Shown: positions 1-8,999, numbered from the stretch's first letter. The stretch is DNA of 64,000 nt from Pseudomaricurvus alkylphenolicus (GCF_011683955.1 NZ_JAAQPI010000022.1:1-64000), one strand, 5' to 3'. Translations and numbers: made by a program. Notes: generated from the letters alone by a model not told the origin.

Positions 1-20
1 AGGTGCGGGATGCCGCAGAT

Positions 21-272
21 GCCTGCAACGGCCGCACGAATGTAGGTCGGATTAGAAGCGCTTCGCGCTTCGTAATCCGACGTTCCGCCGAAGGTTTAAA
101 TTGGCGGCGGCCGTGTATAAAACACCTCTCGCAGCAACATCCCAAGGTGTTAAAAACCAGGCCGCAGCCAACGAACATCGCCGGCGGAACCGTCGGATTA
201 CGCTCCGCGAAGCGGAGCTAATCCAACCTACGCGAGAGCAAAACTCTGCCGATTCGAACGGCAGCTTATGGC
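21..272. repeat. Dispersed hairpin-rich repeat, copy A (MITE/REP-like)
   Basis: This noncoding stretch downstream of cobB is clearly homologous to 39358-39630. Its core, 41-232, is bounded by inverted ends: GTAGGTCGGATTAG near 42-55 and its near-complement CTAATCCAACCTAC at 218-231. Inside are three stem-loops: a left one built on GTCGGATTA/TAATCCGAC, a central one built on CCGCC/GGCGG around a TTTAAA centre, and a right one built on CGCTCCGCG/CGGAGC. No convincing reading frame is present. A nonautonomous element or structured intergenic repeat is the simplest reading; a role as transcription terminator for cobB is possible. Confidence 0.7.
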
Positions 273-295
273 CCAAAGATGGCGGTGGTTGTTCT

Positions 296-1000
296 CTAAA
301 GCTGGGAAAGAAATTCCGGCACGATTTCCGTCGCGGGGCCATAGTAACCCTCATCAAACTGATTGGCATTGGCCGAGGGTTCCAGGTTGAGTTCTACCGT
401 GCGGGCACCGACGGCGCTGGCGAGTTGGAAGAAACCGGCGGCGGGGTAGACATTGCCGGAGGTGCCGATGGAGACAAACAGGTCGCACTGGCTCAGGTCT
501 CGTTCGATTTCGTCCATATACAGGGGCATTTCACCAAACCAGACAACATGGGGGCGCAGTTGACCGGGAACCTGGCAGCAGGGGCAGGGGCGGTCGACTT
601 CGATGGGTTCACGGCAGGGGAAGAGTTTATGGGTGGCGCTGCAGCGAATTTTGAGCAGTTCTCCATGCATGGGCAGTAGGTTGCTTGAGCCAGCCCGTTT
701 GTGCAGGTCGTCAATGTTTTGGGTGACGAGGGTGAAACGGCCGCCGTTGTTGGTGTGTTGAGTCTCAAATTCGGCCAGGGCGACATGGGCGTCGTTGGGT
801 TCGATACCGTTCAGCAGGTGGGCTCGGCGTTCGTTGTAGAAGCGCTGCACCAGCACCGGGTCGCGTTCGAAGGCTTCCGGGGTGGCGACGTCTTCGACGC
901 GGTGGTCTTCCCAGAGACCGTCGGCGGCGCGAAAAGTGCGGATACCGGATTCGGCGGAGATACCGGCACCGGTGAGTATCACGATGTTGTCAATGGGCAT
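296..1000 (-). CDS. cobB: NAD-dependent protein deacylase CobB (class III sirtuin)
   Basis: A 234-residue Sir2-family protein. It removes acetyl and probably succinyl groups from lysines, using NAD+ and releasing nicotinamide and O-acyl-ADP-ribose. The NAD-binding motif GAGISAESGI is at residues 11-20, QNIDDLH near 95, and the catalytic His lies in PMHGE. The pair Tyr55 and Arg58 (in FYNERR) matches the acyl-selective signature of class III sirtuins. The C-terminal half (RPHVVWFGEMPL, GTSGNVYPAAGF, VELNLEPS) is very close to E. coli CobB. It starts 22 nt after the trhP stop on the same strand, so the two are probably co-transcribed. Confidence 0.95.
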   Translation of the reverse strand: MPIDNIVILTGAGISAESGIRTFRAADGLWEDHRVEDVATPEAFERDPVLVQRFYNERRAHLLNGIEPNDAHVALAEFETQHTNNGGRFTLVTQNIDDLHKRAGSSNLLPMHGELLKIRCSATHKLFPCREPIEVDRPCPCCQVPGQLRPHVVWFGEMPLYMDEIERDLSQCDLFVSIGTSGNVYPAAGFFQLASAVGARTVELNLEPSANANQFDEGYYGPATEIVPEFLSQL

Positions 1001-1022
1001 GCAGCGGTGTCCTTGTGCGGGG

Positions 1023-2393
1023 TTAGGCGGTGTAACGCATCAGCAGAGCGTAGCCGCCGTCTTCGGCCAGGGGGATGGCGGCGGGCATGGGGATGCGAAC
1101 CTGGTGGCCGGATCCCGGGGCGACGTCGATGGCTTCGCCTTTTTTGTTTTCGAGGCTGGCAAGGTCAAAGCGCAGATTGCCCTGGGGAGTGACCAGTTCC
1201 ATGGTCTGGCCGGTTTCAAATCGGTTTTTGACGTCGATGGTAAGCCAGCCATTGTCGGCATCGTAACCGATGGCTTCGCCAACAAACTGTTGGTTGTTGT
1301 CGGGGGTGCCGCTGTCGTAGTTCTGGTATTCGCTCGGCACGTGGCGTCGGTAGAAGCCTTCGGTGTAGCCGCGATTGGCCAGGTGTTCAAGTTCGCCCAT
1401 GAGGTTCATGTCGAAGGGTTTGCCGGCGATGGCGTTGTCGATGGCGCGTCGGTAGACCTGGGCGGTGCGTCCGGCGTAGTAGTGGGATTTGGTGCGGCCT
1501 TCGATCTTGAGGCTGTGGATGCCCATGTTCACCAAACGCTCGACGTGCTGGACGGCACGCAGGTCTTTGGAGTTCATGATGTAGGTGCCGTGTTCGTCTT
1601 CGTAGGCGGGCATATATTCGCCGGGGCGACTGCGTTCCTGCAGCAATACGGCAATCTCGTCGCGATCGCCGCCTGTTTCCCCGCTGTAGGCATTTTGACC
1701 GGCTTGTTTAGGGTCATAAACGCTGGCCACCTCCGGCTGTTCAACCGCAATCAGGTCTCCGGTTTCGTTCTCGGTAGCGGCATGGGCGTTGTATTGCCAG
1801 CGGCAGGAGTTGGTGCAGGCACCCTGGTTGGAGTCGCGGTGGGTCATGTAGCCTGACAACAGGCAGCGGCCGGAGTAGGCGATGCAGAGGGCGCCGTGGA
1901 CAAAGACCTCCAGTTCCATTTCGGGGCAGCGCTGGCGGATTTCTTCGATTTCGTCCAGTGAAAGTTCCCGCGACAGAATCACACGGCTGATGCCCTGGCG
2001 GTGCCAGAACTGGACGGTGGCGTAGTTGACGGCGTTGGCCTGGACAGACAGGTGGATGGGCATGTCAGGCCAGGTTTCGCGTACCATCATTATCAGGCCG
2101 GGGTCGGACATGATCAGTGCATCGGGTTTCATCTCGATCACGGGCTCAAGGTGGCGCAGGTAGCTGCGGACCTTGTCGTTGTGGGGTGAGAGGTTGCTGG
2201 CCAGATAGAACTGTTTTCCCATGCCGTGGGCTTCGTCGATGGCCGCCGCGAGGTTTTCCAGGCGGTTGAACTCGTTGTTGCGCACCCGCAGGCTATAGCG
2301 GGGTTGCCCCGCGTAAACGGCATCGGCACCATAGGCAAAGGCGTAGCGCATGTTTTTGAGGGTGCCGGCGGGTGAAAGTAATTCTGTGGTCAT
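1023..2393 (-). CDS. trhP: Peptidase U32-family tRNA hydroxylation protein TrhP (YegQ)
   Basis: A 456-residue member of the U32 peptidase family, nearly the length of E. coli YegQ/TrhP. That protein is required for prephenate-dependent formation of 5-hydroxyuridine (ho5U34) in tRNA, the precursor of cmo5U. Visible family features are the N-terminal ELLSPAGTLKNMRYAFAYGADAVY, the Cys-rich centre with CIAYSGRCLLSGYM and GACTNSCRWQY (candidate Fe-S ligands), and KIEGRTKSHYY. The last part is a beta-rich C-terminal domain. It leads a minus-strand pair with cobB. Confidence 0.93.
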   Translation of the reverse strand: MTTELLSPAGTLKNMRYAFAYGADAVYAGQPRYSLRVRNNEFNRLENLAAAIDEAHGMGKQFYLASNLSPHNDKVRSYLRHLEPVIEMKPDALIMSDPGLIMMVRETWPDMPIHLSVQANAVNYATVQFWHRQGISRVILSRELSLDEIEEIRQRCPEMELEVFVHGALCIAYSGRCLLSGYMTHRDSNQGACTNSCRWQYNAHAATENETGDLIAVEQPEVASVYDPKQAGQNAYSGETGGDRDEIAVLLQERSRPGEYMPAYEDEHGTYIMNSKDLRAVQHVERLVNMGIHSLKIEGRTKSHYYAGRTAQVYRRAIDNAIAGKPFDMNLMGELEHLANRGYTEGFYRRHVPSEYQNYDSGTPDNNQQFVGEAIGYDADNGWLTIDVKNRFETGQTMELVTPQGNLRFDLASLENKKGEAIDVAPGSGHQVRIPMPAAIPLAEDGGYALLMRYTA

Positions 2394-2636
2394 GGTTCAA
2401 TCTCAAAGTGTGAGAAACAGTCGTGGGAATCTGTTGCAGTGTTATTCAATACTGAGCCTTGGGCAGACCGCTAAAGGGCCCGTATGACGGGGGCTGCGGG
2501 TCTTAGCACCAAAAGGCCTAAGGAAACGCCAAATTTTAACCCAAAGCGGCCGATAATTCAGGTGGGCTGCACTGTGATCTACTCCCAGTGCGCTGGACAC
2601 GGAACCCCGTCAGCACTTCGGGGGTCGGAGATTGGA

Positions 2637-3794
2637 ATGGGAATAGGGATCGAAAGGGATACCTCAACAGGCAATTCAGTGGCAGATTCGACGAATAAAT
2701 TGCAGCATGAAAACTCCCGTCTGCAGCAGGTGGTGAAAACCCTGCTTAAGCGGATTGAGGAGAATCAGCGCATTGAGAAGCACTTTCAGGAGTTTGAGTT
2801 CAAGCTCTTGGGCAGCAATAGCCTGTCCGGGGTACTGCATCTGCTGCTCAACGGGGCCATGGAGCACTTCCAGCTCGATGATGTCGGCCTGATTCTGGTG
2901 GACCGGGATTACACCGTCAATGATCTGCTGGAGGCCCTGGATATCGACCGCTTTGATAATCGCCTGCAGCTGCGCAACAGTGATGATTTTGCCATGTCGC
3001 TCTATCCCGGCGATTATCAGATCAGCCTGGGCGAGCTGGACCCACTGACCAGTGGTCGTCTGTTTCCCAATTCGTCCCGAACGGGCAGCGCGGCGTTGTT
3101 GCCACTGTTACGCCAGGGGCAGATGATCGGCAGCCTGCATTTTGCCAGTCAAAGTGCCCAGCGGTTTTCCGCTGACAAAGCCGTGGACTTTATGCATCAC
3201 CTGGCGAGTATTTGCGCGGTGTGTCTGGAAAACAGCCTGGCTCATGAACATCTCAATCACCAAAGTCAGGTGGATATGCTGACCCAGGTGAGCAATCGCC
3301 TGCATTTTGAAGCGGAGTTTGCCAAGGAGCTGGAGCGGGCCGAACGCAGCGATGATGGGTTGGCCTGTCTGTTTGTGGATGTGGATCACTTCAAGCGCAT
3401 CAATGATCAGTTTGGGCATCAGGCCGGTGACGCCTGCCTGAAGCGGGTGGCGATGGCCATCAAGCAGCAGTTGCGCAAGACCGATTTGCTGGCCCGCTAT
3501 GGCGGCGAGGAATTTGTGGTGTTGTTGCCCCGCTGTACCCAGGAGCCAGCCAGTGAGATCGCCGAACGCATTCGCGCCTCGGTGGCTGCTCTGAGGGTGG
3601 ATGTGGCGGCTGAAGAACCTTTGAAACCAACGGTTTCCTTAGGGTTGGCGTGCTGGCAGCCCGTGGGAGAGCGCAGTTCGGATCTTTCGCGACTGGGGCA
3701 ACGGCTTATCAGCTGCGCGGACGATGCCATGTACGAAGCAAAATCCAAAGGGCGCAATTGCGTGGTGATCAAGCCCTTTTGTCAGTTGGTCTGA
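2637..3794 (+). CDS. Diguanylate cyclase with N-terminal GAF/DUF484-like domain
   Basis: Predicted to make cyclic di-GMP from two GTP. The ATG at 2637 is preferred over an upstream in-frame start at 2484 because GGAG lies about 7 nt before it and the extra 51 codons are unlike the family; this gives 385 residues. Order: short coiled coil (about 12-50), a DUF484/GAF-like sensory region (about 50-210), then a GGDEF domain. The active-site motif is GGEEF near residue 289. RKTD sits five residues before it, so an RxxD inhibitory site for product feedback is present. There is no transmembrane segment, so it is cytosolic. It overlaps the 3' end of the convergent gene by 13 nt. Confidence 0.9.
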   Translation: MGIGIERDTSTGNSVADSTNKLQHENSRLQQVVKTLLKRIEENQRIEKHFQEFEFKLLGSNSLSGVLHLLLNGAMEHFQLDDVGLILVDRDYTVNDLLEALDIDRFDNRLQLRNSDDFAMSLYPGDYQISLGELDPLTSGRLFPNSSRTGSAALLPLLRQGQMIGSLHFASQSAQRFSADKAVDFMHHLASICAVCLENSLAHEHLNHQSQVDMLTQVSNRLHFEAEFAKELERAERSDDGLACLFVDVDHFKRINDQFGHQAGDACLKRVAMAIKQQLRKTDLLARYGGEEFVVLLPRCTQEPASEIAERIRASVAALRVDVAAEEPLKPTVSLGLACWQPVGERSSDLSRLGQRLISCADDAMYEAKSKGRNCVVIKPFCQLV

Positions 3795-4564
3795 CGCCTC
3801 TGGCTTACGGGCAGGGGATCGAGCTGCAATAGATAGCGCCGGTTCCAGCCCTTGCCGGTTACCCATAGCGCGTTCTGTTCGGGGTCCCAGGCGAGGCCGT
3901 TGAGCACGTGTTCCGGGTTGTTGCTGAGTTGGCGCTGAGCCAGCTCGTCGAGTTCAAGTCTTGCGATTACTCTGCCACTCTCCGGGGCAATGGCGAGGAT
4001 ATAGGTCTGGTGCCAGACGTTGGCCCAGATCACATCGAGGCCGACTGTCAGATCATTGAGTTGATGAACTTCGCGACCGTCTTCGAACACGGTGATTTTT
4101 TCTTGCAGCTGAAAGTTCTGGCTACTTCGCAGTTGCAATTGAGAAGAGCCGTCACTCATAACCAGCAGATGCTTCCATTTTGCCAGCCCCCAGCCCTCAC
4201 CGCGAAATCGATAGCTGCCTTGGGGTCGCAGATCATGGGCGCTGAGTCGGTAGGCCAGTCCCGCCTTCCAGGTCAACAAAAATACCGAATCCCCCAGTCT
4301 GACCAGACCTTCGGCAAATTGTCGCCTGGGCAGGCTGAAGCGGTGTAATACATCACCACTGAGTTTGTGGTAGCGGTGCACAAAGGATTTACCGTATAAA
4401 CCGCTGCTTTCAATCAGGTGTTCGCCGTCACTGTCCAGCCCTTGGGTAAATTTGTAAGGGCGATGGGGAAGATCCAGCAAGACCTTGTAGTTCAGCGTCG
4501 GTGTTTGTGCCTCGGCCTTGGGTATTGTGTTGGCTATGAGTAGAATGCTGGCGCACAGCAACAT
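3782..4564 (-). CDS. Exported glutaminyl-peptide cyclotransferase (glutamine cyclotransferase family)
   Basis: Member of the plant-type glutamine cyclotransferase family, a beta-propeller enzyme that turns N-terminal glutamine into pyroglutamate. Family motifs are FTQGL, ESSGLYGKS, FAEGL, LLTWKAG, GEGWGL, SDGSSQL, LNDL and VLNGLAWD. With the ATG at 4564 the protein is about 260 residues and begins with a signal peptide (MLLCASILLIANTIPKAEA) pointing to the periplasm. That n-region is short on positive charge; a TTG start near 4588 would add Arg residues and is a real alternative. It diverges from the DUF502 gene, whose start is only 46 nt away. Confidence 0.85.
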   Translation of the reverse strand: MLLCASILLIANTIPKAEAQTPTLNYKVLLDLPHRPYKFTQGLDSDGEHLIESSGLYGKSFVHRYHKLSGDVLHRFSLPRRQFAEGLVRLGDSVFLLTWKAGLAYRLSAHDLRPQGSYRFRGEGWGLAKWKHLLVMSDGSSQLQLRSSQNFQLQEKITVFEDGREVHQLNDLTVGLDVIWANVWHQTYILAIAPESGRVIARLELDELAQRQLSNNPEHVLNGLAWDPEQNALWVTGKGWNRRYLLQLDPLPVSQRRQTN

Positions 4565-4610
4565 TGCCGAAAACCGGCAAATACGCAAGACAGGCTTCAG
4601 GGAGGCCAGG

Positions 4611-5219
4611 ATGGGAAAGCTCAGGTCATTTATCGCCCTTACGTTCTTAGGGGGGATCACGGTGGTATTGCCCATTGCCATCCTGATGATTCTGTTCCAG
4701 TGGTTGTTCGCTCTGGTCACCGATTTTATTCAACCCCTGACGGATTTGCTAACCAGCCGTTCCGAGATGCGCGAACTGCTGGCGGATGGGCTGGTGTTGA
4801 TCCTTTTGCTGGGGTTATGTTTCAGCGTGGGGCTATTGATCAAAACCGGTGTTGGGCGCTGGTTGCACTATTGGCTGGACAAGGGGTTGGCGAGGTTTGC
4901 GCCGGGGTACAGCACCATTCGCGATATTGTGGTGCAGTTTATTGGTGGCAGCGAGGCCACCTCACTGCTGGCCGGAGAGGTGGCTTTGGTGAAGCTCTAT
5001 GGCGAGGATTCTGAGCTGCAGGTTACCGGCATTGTCACTGCTCGCCACGGGGATCGCGTGACGGTGTTTGTCCCCACCGCTCCAGTGCCCACTTCGGGAA
5101 TGGTTTACCATGTTCCGGAAAACTGCGTCACCTTATTGCCGGATATCAGCGTCGAGCAGGCGATGAAGACGGTGATCGCCTGCGGTGCCGGTTCCCAGAC
5201 GCTGCTGGGTGGAGCCTAG
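4611..5219 (+). CDS. DUF502 family inner-membrane protein
   Basis: A 202-residue protein of the DUF502 family (COG2928); the biochemical function is not known. Two transmembrane segments lie near residues 5-30 and 50-75. After them come a conserved soluble part with YSTIRDIVVQF and the closing GMVYHVPENCVTLLPDISVEQAMKTV region typical of the family. The ATG at 4611 has GGAGG five nt upstream; the longer in-frame start at 4518 would overlap the divergent neighbour and is disfavoured. Confidence 0.85.
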   Translation: MGKLRSFIALTFLGGITVVLPIAILMILFQWLFALVTDFIQPLTDLLTSRSEMRELLADGLVLILLLGLCFSVGLLIKTGVGRWLHYWLDKGLARFAPGYSTIRDIVVQFIGGSEATSLLAGEVALVKLYGEDSELQVTGIVTARHGDRVTVFVPTAPVPTSGMVYHVPENCVTLLPDISVEQAMKTVIACGAGSQTLLGGA

Positions 5220-5272
5220 CAGGCTCCCGCCTGCCCCCGGCACAAGGTTCTGCCGGCAACATCGATAAGCTA

Positions 5273-5599
5273 TCAGAGCTCCTCCGGGTTTTCCTCGCGA
5301 GCAGCTTCGCTGTCGAGCACATAGCTGATTGCGTCACTGACTGCCTGCTTTACCTTGTCGGCCATTTCCTGCATCTCCTGGCCCGACATAAAAAAGGTCA
5401 TGTCCACATCGTGTCGAATATAGCGCGGCGGCAGACGATTGAGGGCGACACAGGCGGTGTCGGCCAGAAAATCCATATCGGTACGGGCGCGTTCGCTGGT
5501 CTGGTAAATCTCTTCCAGCACCATATTTTCATAGTAGTTGTGAATGCTGTCGACTCCGGTGGGCATCTCGCCCCGGCGGCGTCCTGCTCCTAAAAGCAT
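5273..5599 (-). CDS. ComFB-family protein (probable cyclic-dinucleotide receptor)
   Basis: A 108-residue protein with the family core NYYENMVLEEI near residue 21 and CVALNRLPPRYIRHDVD near 50-66. ComFB proteins were named from Bacillus competence operons; cyanobacterial members have since been described as c-di-GMP/c-di-AMP receptors, so ligand binding is plausible here but not shown by sequence alone. It follows mnmC and fldB on the same strand. A GGDEF cyclase and an MSHA cluster in the same window make a c-di-GMP link attractive. Confidence 0.8.
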   Translation of the reverse strand: MLLGAGRRRGEMPTGVDSIHNYYENMVLEEIYQTSERARTDMDFLADTACVALNRLPPRYIRHDVDMTFFMSGQEMQEMADKVKQAVSDAISYVLDSEAAREENPEEL

Positions 5600-5646
5600 A
5601 GCGGTCTCCTGTCACTTATTTCGTTCCGTATCAAGCCAAGTGTAGC

Positions 5647-7764
5647 CTATACCTTTCCGCGTATCAGGTCACGGATCACAAAGCGGCCGGGATGCAGTGC
5701 TGTTGCTGTCGCCTGACTGACGGGTAAAGGTTCTCCACTGATTTGTGCGGCCAGCAGTTCCGCGCAGAGTGGTGCATAGGCCAGTCCACGGGAGCCAAAG
5801 CCCACATTCACGTAGAGATTCGTTTGGTTGTTAGCCGCCTCGGCAATGGAAGAGCGGGCGTTTTTGCGCAGCAGTGCATATTGGCTGAGGTAATCTTCCT
5901 GAATGGGTACCGGGCCGGTCAGGGGGAGGTAATCCGGTGTGGTGCAGCGCAACGCAGCGCGGCCACCCGTGACTGGGGACTGACAGAGTTCGCCCGCCAA
6001 TGATGGAATCTGCCCGGCCAGGCTGTCGAGATTGTGCTGATGATCTTCCTCTCTCAAGGCGAGTTCAAGCCGGCGGGGATCAAAGGTTGCTCCCAGACAA
6101 TGCTCGCCTTTAAAGGCCGGTGGCAGGTAACCCTCTCCGCAAATCACCGTATTGAGCAAATTGCTGGTGTCGGTGGCTTGCAAATAGGTGACCTGGCCGC
6201 GAATGGGTTTGAGTGGCAGAAATCGAGTCTGCTGCAGCTGGCGGAGTTCGCTCGCGCCGCAGCCAATCACGACATCTGCACTGGCGATTATTTGTCTCTC
6301 TCTACCCATTGCCTGCCATTGTTCTGAATCCCGAGTCTCGTCTCTGGTGATCTCTTCAATAGCGGTTTCTGTCAGCAATGTGATGTTGGGATGTTCAAGC
6401 AGGTGCTCGCAGAGGCTGGCGGGAGAGAGCCAGCCGGCGGCGGGGAAAAACAGACCGCCAAAATGTTGTTCGACACCACTAACGGCACTTGCCTGGGCAG
6501 GGTCGAGATGTTGAAACAGCGTCTGCGCACTGTTCTGCTGTTGATAGTGTTGCCACAACCTGTGTTGGTTGTCAGCGACTTTGTCGCCGTGCGCCAGTTG
6601 CAGCACACCGCATTGTTGCCCGGTTATCAGTGCCTGTTGCCACAGCGGCTGGTAGCAGCGCTGCGCAAACAACAGTGCCTGCAGATTAAAGTCTGACAGG
6701 GTTTCGCTGCGATGGGACAGTTTTGCGTAGACCACACCCTGGGGGTTGCCGGAGCCTTCCATCGCGGCGCCGGTGTTTCGCTCCACGATAGTGACTCGCC
6801 AGTTTCGACGAGCCAGCGCGGCGGCGGTCAGGCAGCCCGCTATGCCGGCGCCGATAACCAGTGCATGCCCGGCAGAATGGATCGAGCTGTCGACAGAACC
6901 ATTTAACCCTTTGTTTACCGGCCAGGGCACCGGGTGAGGGCTGTTATGTGCATGTTGATCAAAATCGTCAGCTCTGGGGAGTTCTTGAGGCTGGGCCAGT
7001 CTTGCCCGCAACATCTCACGCTTGTGGCCAAAGCCCTTTACTTTTTCTAGCGCAAAACCATGATGTTTGAGTCCACGCTTGACCACACCCGCGGCGGTAA
7101 AAGTGGCGGCAGTGGTTCCCGGTGAGCTCAGGGCCTGCATGATCTCAAACAACTCATCGCGCCACATGGCCGGGTTCTTTGCCGGGGCGAAGCCGTCCAG
7201 AAACCAGGCGTCCACGGATCTTATGGGTGCGCGCCAGGCCGGGTGTTGAGATTGCAGCAACTGCTGAAAGCCAGAGACAGCTTCGTCGATGATCAATGTC
7301 AGGCGGACGTTGCCATCGGCAAAGCTGAGATGATGGAAGCCTGGGTGGAGCAGATCGGGGTACTGTTGCAACAATGGCTCTGCCAACGGTGCCAACTCGG
7401 GCCAGAGCGCCAGCGCCCGCTGCAAATCCGGTTTTGTCAGCGGATACATTTCCACACTGATAAAGTGAAGACGGGCATCACTGGGCGCGGACTGTGACCA
7501 AAGCTGCCAGGCCGCAAGAAAATTCAGACCGGTACCGAAGCCGGTTTCGGCGATAACAAAATCCGCGTTGTTCTGCAGCGGCCGCCAGCGGGAATCCAGA
7601 TCATTGTGTTGCAGGAAGACGTAGCGGGTTTCTTCCAGACCGTTATGGCGGGAGAAGTAAACATCGTCAAATTCGGTGGCCAGGGGTTGGCCCTGTTCGT
7701 CCCACTGCAGTTGTGCGGTCGAAACCGTAGTACCGCTCAAGGCTGGTTTATTACTACCGCTCAA
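5647..7764 (-). CDS. mnmC: Bifunctional tRNA mnm5s2U34 biosynthesis protein MnmC
   Basis: A 705-residue two-domain enzyme. The C-terminal FAD oxidoreductase domain (from about residue 300, dinucleotide motif GAGIAGCLTAAALARR) converts cmnm5(s2)U34 to nm5(s2)U34. The N-terminal MnmD methyltransferase domain (about 1-260, with FGTGLNFLAAW and VDAWFLDGFAPAKNPAMW) then methylates it to mnm5(s2)U34 using SAM. Length matches the fused E. coli enzyme. Its start overlaps the fldB stop by 4 nt (ATGA), so translation is probably coupled. TusA elsewhere in the window serves the 2-thiolation branch of the same wobble base. Confidence 0.96.
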   Translation of the reverse strand: MSGSNKPALSGTTVSTAQLQWDEQGQPLATEFDDVYFSRHNGLEETRYVFLQHNDLDSRWRPLQNNADFVIAETGFGTGLNFLAAWQLWSQSAPSDARLHFISVEMYPLTKPDLQRALALWPELAPLAEPLLQQYPDLLHPGFHHLSFADGNVRLTLIIDEAVSGFQQLLQSQHPAWRAPIRSVDAWFLDGFAPAKNPAMWRDELFEIMQALSSPGTTAATFTAAGVVKRGLKHHGFALEKVKGFGHKREMLRARLAQPQELPRADDFDQHAHNSPHPVPWPVNKGLNGSVDSSIHSAGHALVIGAGIAGCLTAAALARRNWRVTIVERNTGAAMEGSGNPQGVVYAKLSHRSETLSDFNLQALLFAQRCYQPLWQQALITGQQCGVLQLAHGDKVADNQHRLWQHYQQQNSAQTLFQHLDPAQASAVSGVEQHFGGLFFPAAGWLSPASLCEHLLEHPNITLLTETAIEEITRDETRDSEQWQAMGRERQIIASADVVIGCGASELRQLQQTRFLPLKPIRGQVTYLQATDTSNLLNTVICGEGYLPPAFKGEHCLGATFDPRRLELALREEDHQHNLDSLAGQIPSLAGELCQSPVTGGRAALRCTTPDYLPLTGPVPIQEDYLSQYALLRKNARSSIAEAANNQTNLYVNVGFGSRGLAYAPLCAELLAAQISGEPLPVSQATATALHPGRFVIRDLIRGKV

Positions 7765-8297
7765 GGCTGTTCCTCAGTGAGCCCGAATTCTCTGAGGATC
7801 TGGGCGCACCAGGCGGCGATGCGCGCGTCGGTTTCGTCAAACTGGTTTTCGTCGTCCAGGGCCAGTCCGACAAACTGGCTTTCGTCTTCGGTCAGTGCTT
7901 TGCTGCCGTCGTATTCGTAACCCTGGTTGGGCCAGTAGCCCACCAGGGTGGCACCACGATTTTTCAGCTTGTGATGAAGGAAACCCATGGCATCGAGAAA
8001 CCATTCGGGGTAACCCACCTGGTCGCCGAGACCAAACAGGGCAATGCGCTTGCCGCTCAGATCCAGCTCGTCCAGCTCGTCCCAGATCTCTTCCCAGTCT
8101 TCCTGCAATTCGCCGTAATCCCAGGTGGGAATTCCCATGATCAGAAAGTCGTAATACAGGCAATTGGCAATGGGATCGTCAGCCACATTGTGCATATCCA
8201 CCAGGGCTTCACCCAGCAGCTGGCGAATCTTCTCCGACGCCATTTCGGTGTAGCAGGTGGAGCTGCCGTAGAACAGTCCTATGGGGGCTCGGCTCAT
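7761..8297 (-). CDS. fldB: Flavodoxin FldB
   Basis: A 178-residue long-chain flavodoxin that binds FMN and carries low-potential electrons. The phosphate-binding loop is GSSTCYTEMAS near residues 11-21, and the isoalloxazine-contacting segments are GIPTWDYGELQEDWEE and GLGDQVGYPEWF. The protein best resembles FldB rather than FldA. It overlaps mnmC by 4 nt; MnmC is a flavoprotein but no electron-transfer partnership is known. Confidence 0.92.
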   Translation of the reverse strand: MSRAPIGLFYGSSTCYTEMASEKIRQLLGEALVDMHNVADDPIANCLYYDFLIMGIPTWDYGELQEDWEEIWDELDELDLSGKRIALFGLGDQVGYPEWFLDAMGFLHHKLKNRGATLVGYWPNQGYEYDGSKALTEDESQFVGLALDDENQFDETDARIAAWCAQILREFGLTEEQP

Positions 8298-8365
8298 GGT
8301 GGCGGTGTTACCTCAGTGGAAAATCCGGGGGCGATATCTTAGTCATTTACCCCCGTAATTGCATC

Positions 8366-8848
8366 TCAAAGCGCGTTGGGAAATCCCATCTGGCGCCAGG
8401 CTTCATACACGATAACCGCGGCGGCGTTGGACAGGTTCATGCTGCGGCTGCCTTCCTGCATGGGGATACGCAGCACGTTCTCTGCGGGCTGCTGTGCCAG
8501 CAGTTCAGCGGGCAAGCCCCTCGTTTCCGGTCCGAACACCACATAATCACCGGGCTTAAAGCTGGCATCACTGAACCAGCGGCTGCCACGGGTACTGATG
8601 GCGTAAAGGTTTTGAGGCTGGCAGGTCTCCAGAAAGGCCTCCCAACTGGCGTGCACTTGCATGTCCTTCCATTCACCATAGTCGAGACCGGCGCGACGCA
8701 GGCGCTTGTCGTCCAATTCGAAGGCGATGGGTTCGATTAAATGCATGCGGGCGCCAGTATTGGCCGCCAGGCGGATAATATTGCCGGTGTTAGGGGGGAT
8801 TTCCGGTTGGTACAACACCAGATTGAGGGTGGCAGGAGTATCATTCAT
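8366..8848 (-). CDS. trmL: tRNA (cytidine/uridine-34-2'-O)-methyltransferase TrmL
   Basis: A 160-residue SPOUT-class methyltransferase that adds a 2'-O-methyl group to the wobble base of the two tRNA-Leu isoacceptors. Family motifs are LYQPEIPPNTGNIIRLAANTG at the N-terminus, LRRAGLDY, VFGPETRGLP (knot region, SAM binding) and the C-terminal IPMQEGSRSMNLSNAAAV. Length is typical. It is 68 nt upstream of fldB on the same strand. Confidence 0.95.
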   Translation of the reverse strand: MNDTPATLNLVLYQPEIPPNTGNIIRLAANTGARMHLIEPIAFELDDKRLRRAGLDYGEWKDMQVHASWEAFLETCQPQNLYAISTRGSRWFSDASFKPGDYVVFGPETRGLPAELLAQQPAENVLRIPMQEGSRSMNLSNAAAVIVYEAWRQMGFPNAL

Positions 8849-8970
8849 AGGTAATTGGCGCTACGCAGTAGGGTGCTTATCTGATAAGGTCGCCATTATA
8901 AATTAGAGTTATGTGAAATTGTGGTCTAGCCTGATAAAGAAATATGCGGGCCGCACAAAAAAATAACAGT

Positions 8971-8999
8971 TTGACCGAAAGTTGATCGTGGGGTGTTAA
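8971..8999 (+). promoter_or_regulatory. Candidate sigma70 promoter for the MSHA cluster
   Basis: TTGACC at 8971-8976 is followed after 17 nt by TGTTAA at 8994-8999. The -35 matches consensus in five of six positions, the -10 in only three. It lies about 100 nt before the first msh gene in the divergent 249-nt gap after trmL, so position supports it more than sequence. Confidence 0.3.

Noticed and set aside
101-679. A 192-codon plus-strand frame at the left end
   Set aside because: It runs through the noncoding repeat and then antisense to cobB; composition is a shadow of the real gene.
882-1856. A 324-codon plus-strand frame
   Set aside because: Antisense to trhP; Gly/Val-rich translation typical of the reverse frame of a GC-rich gene.
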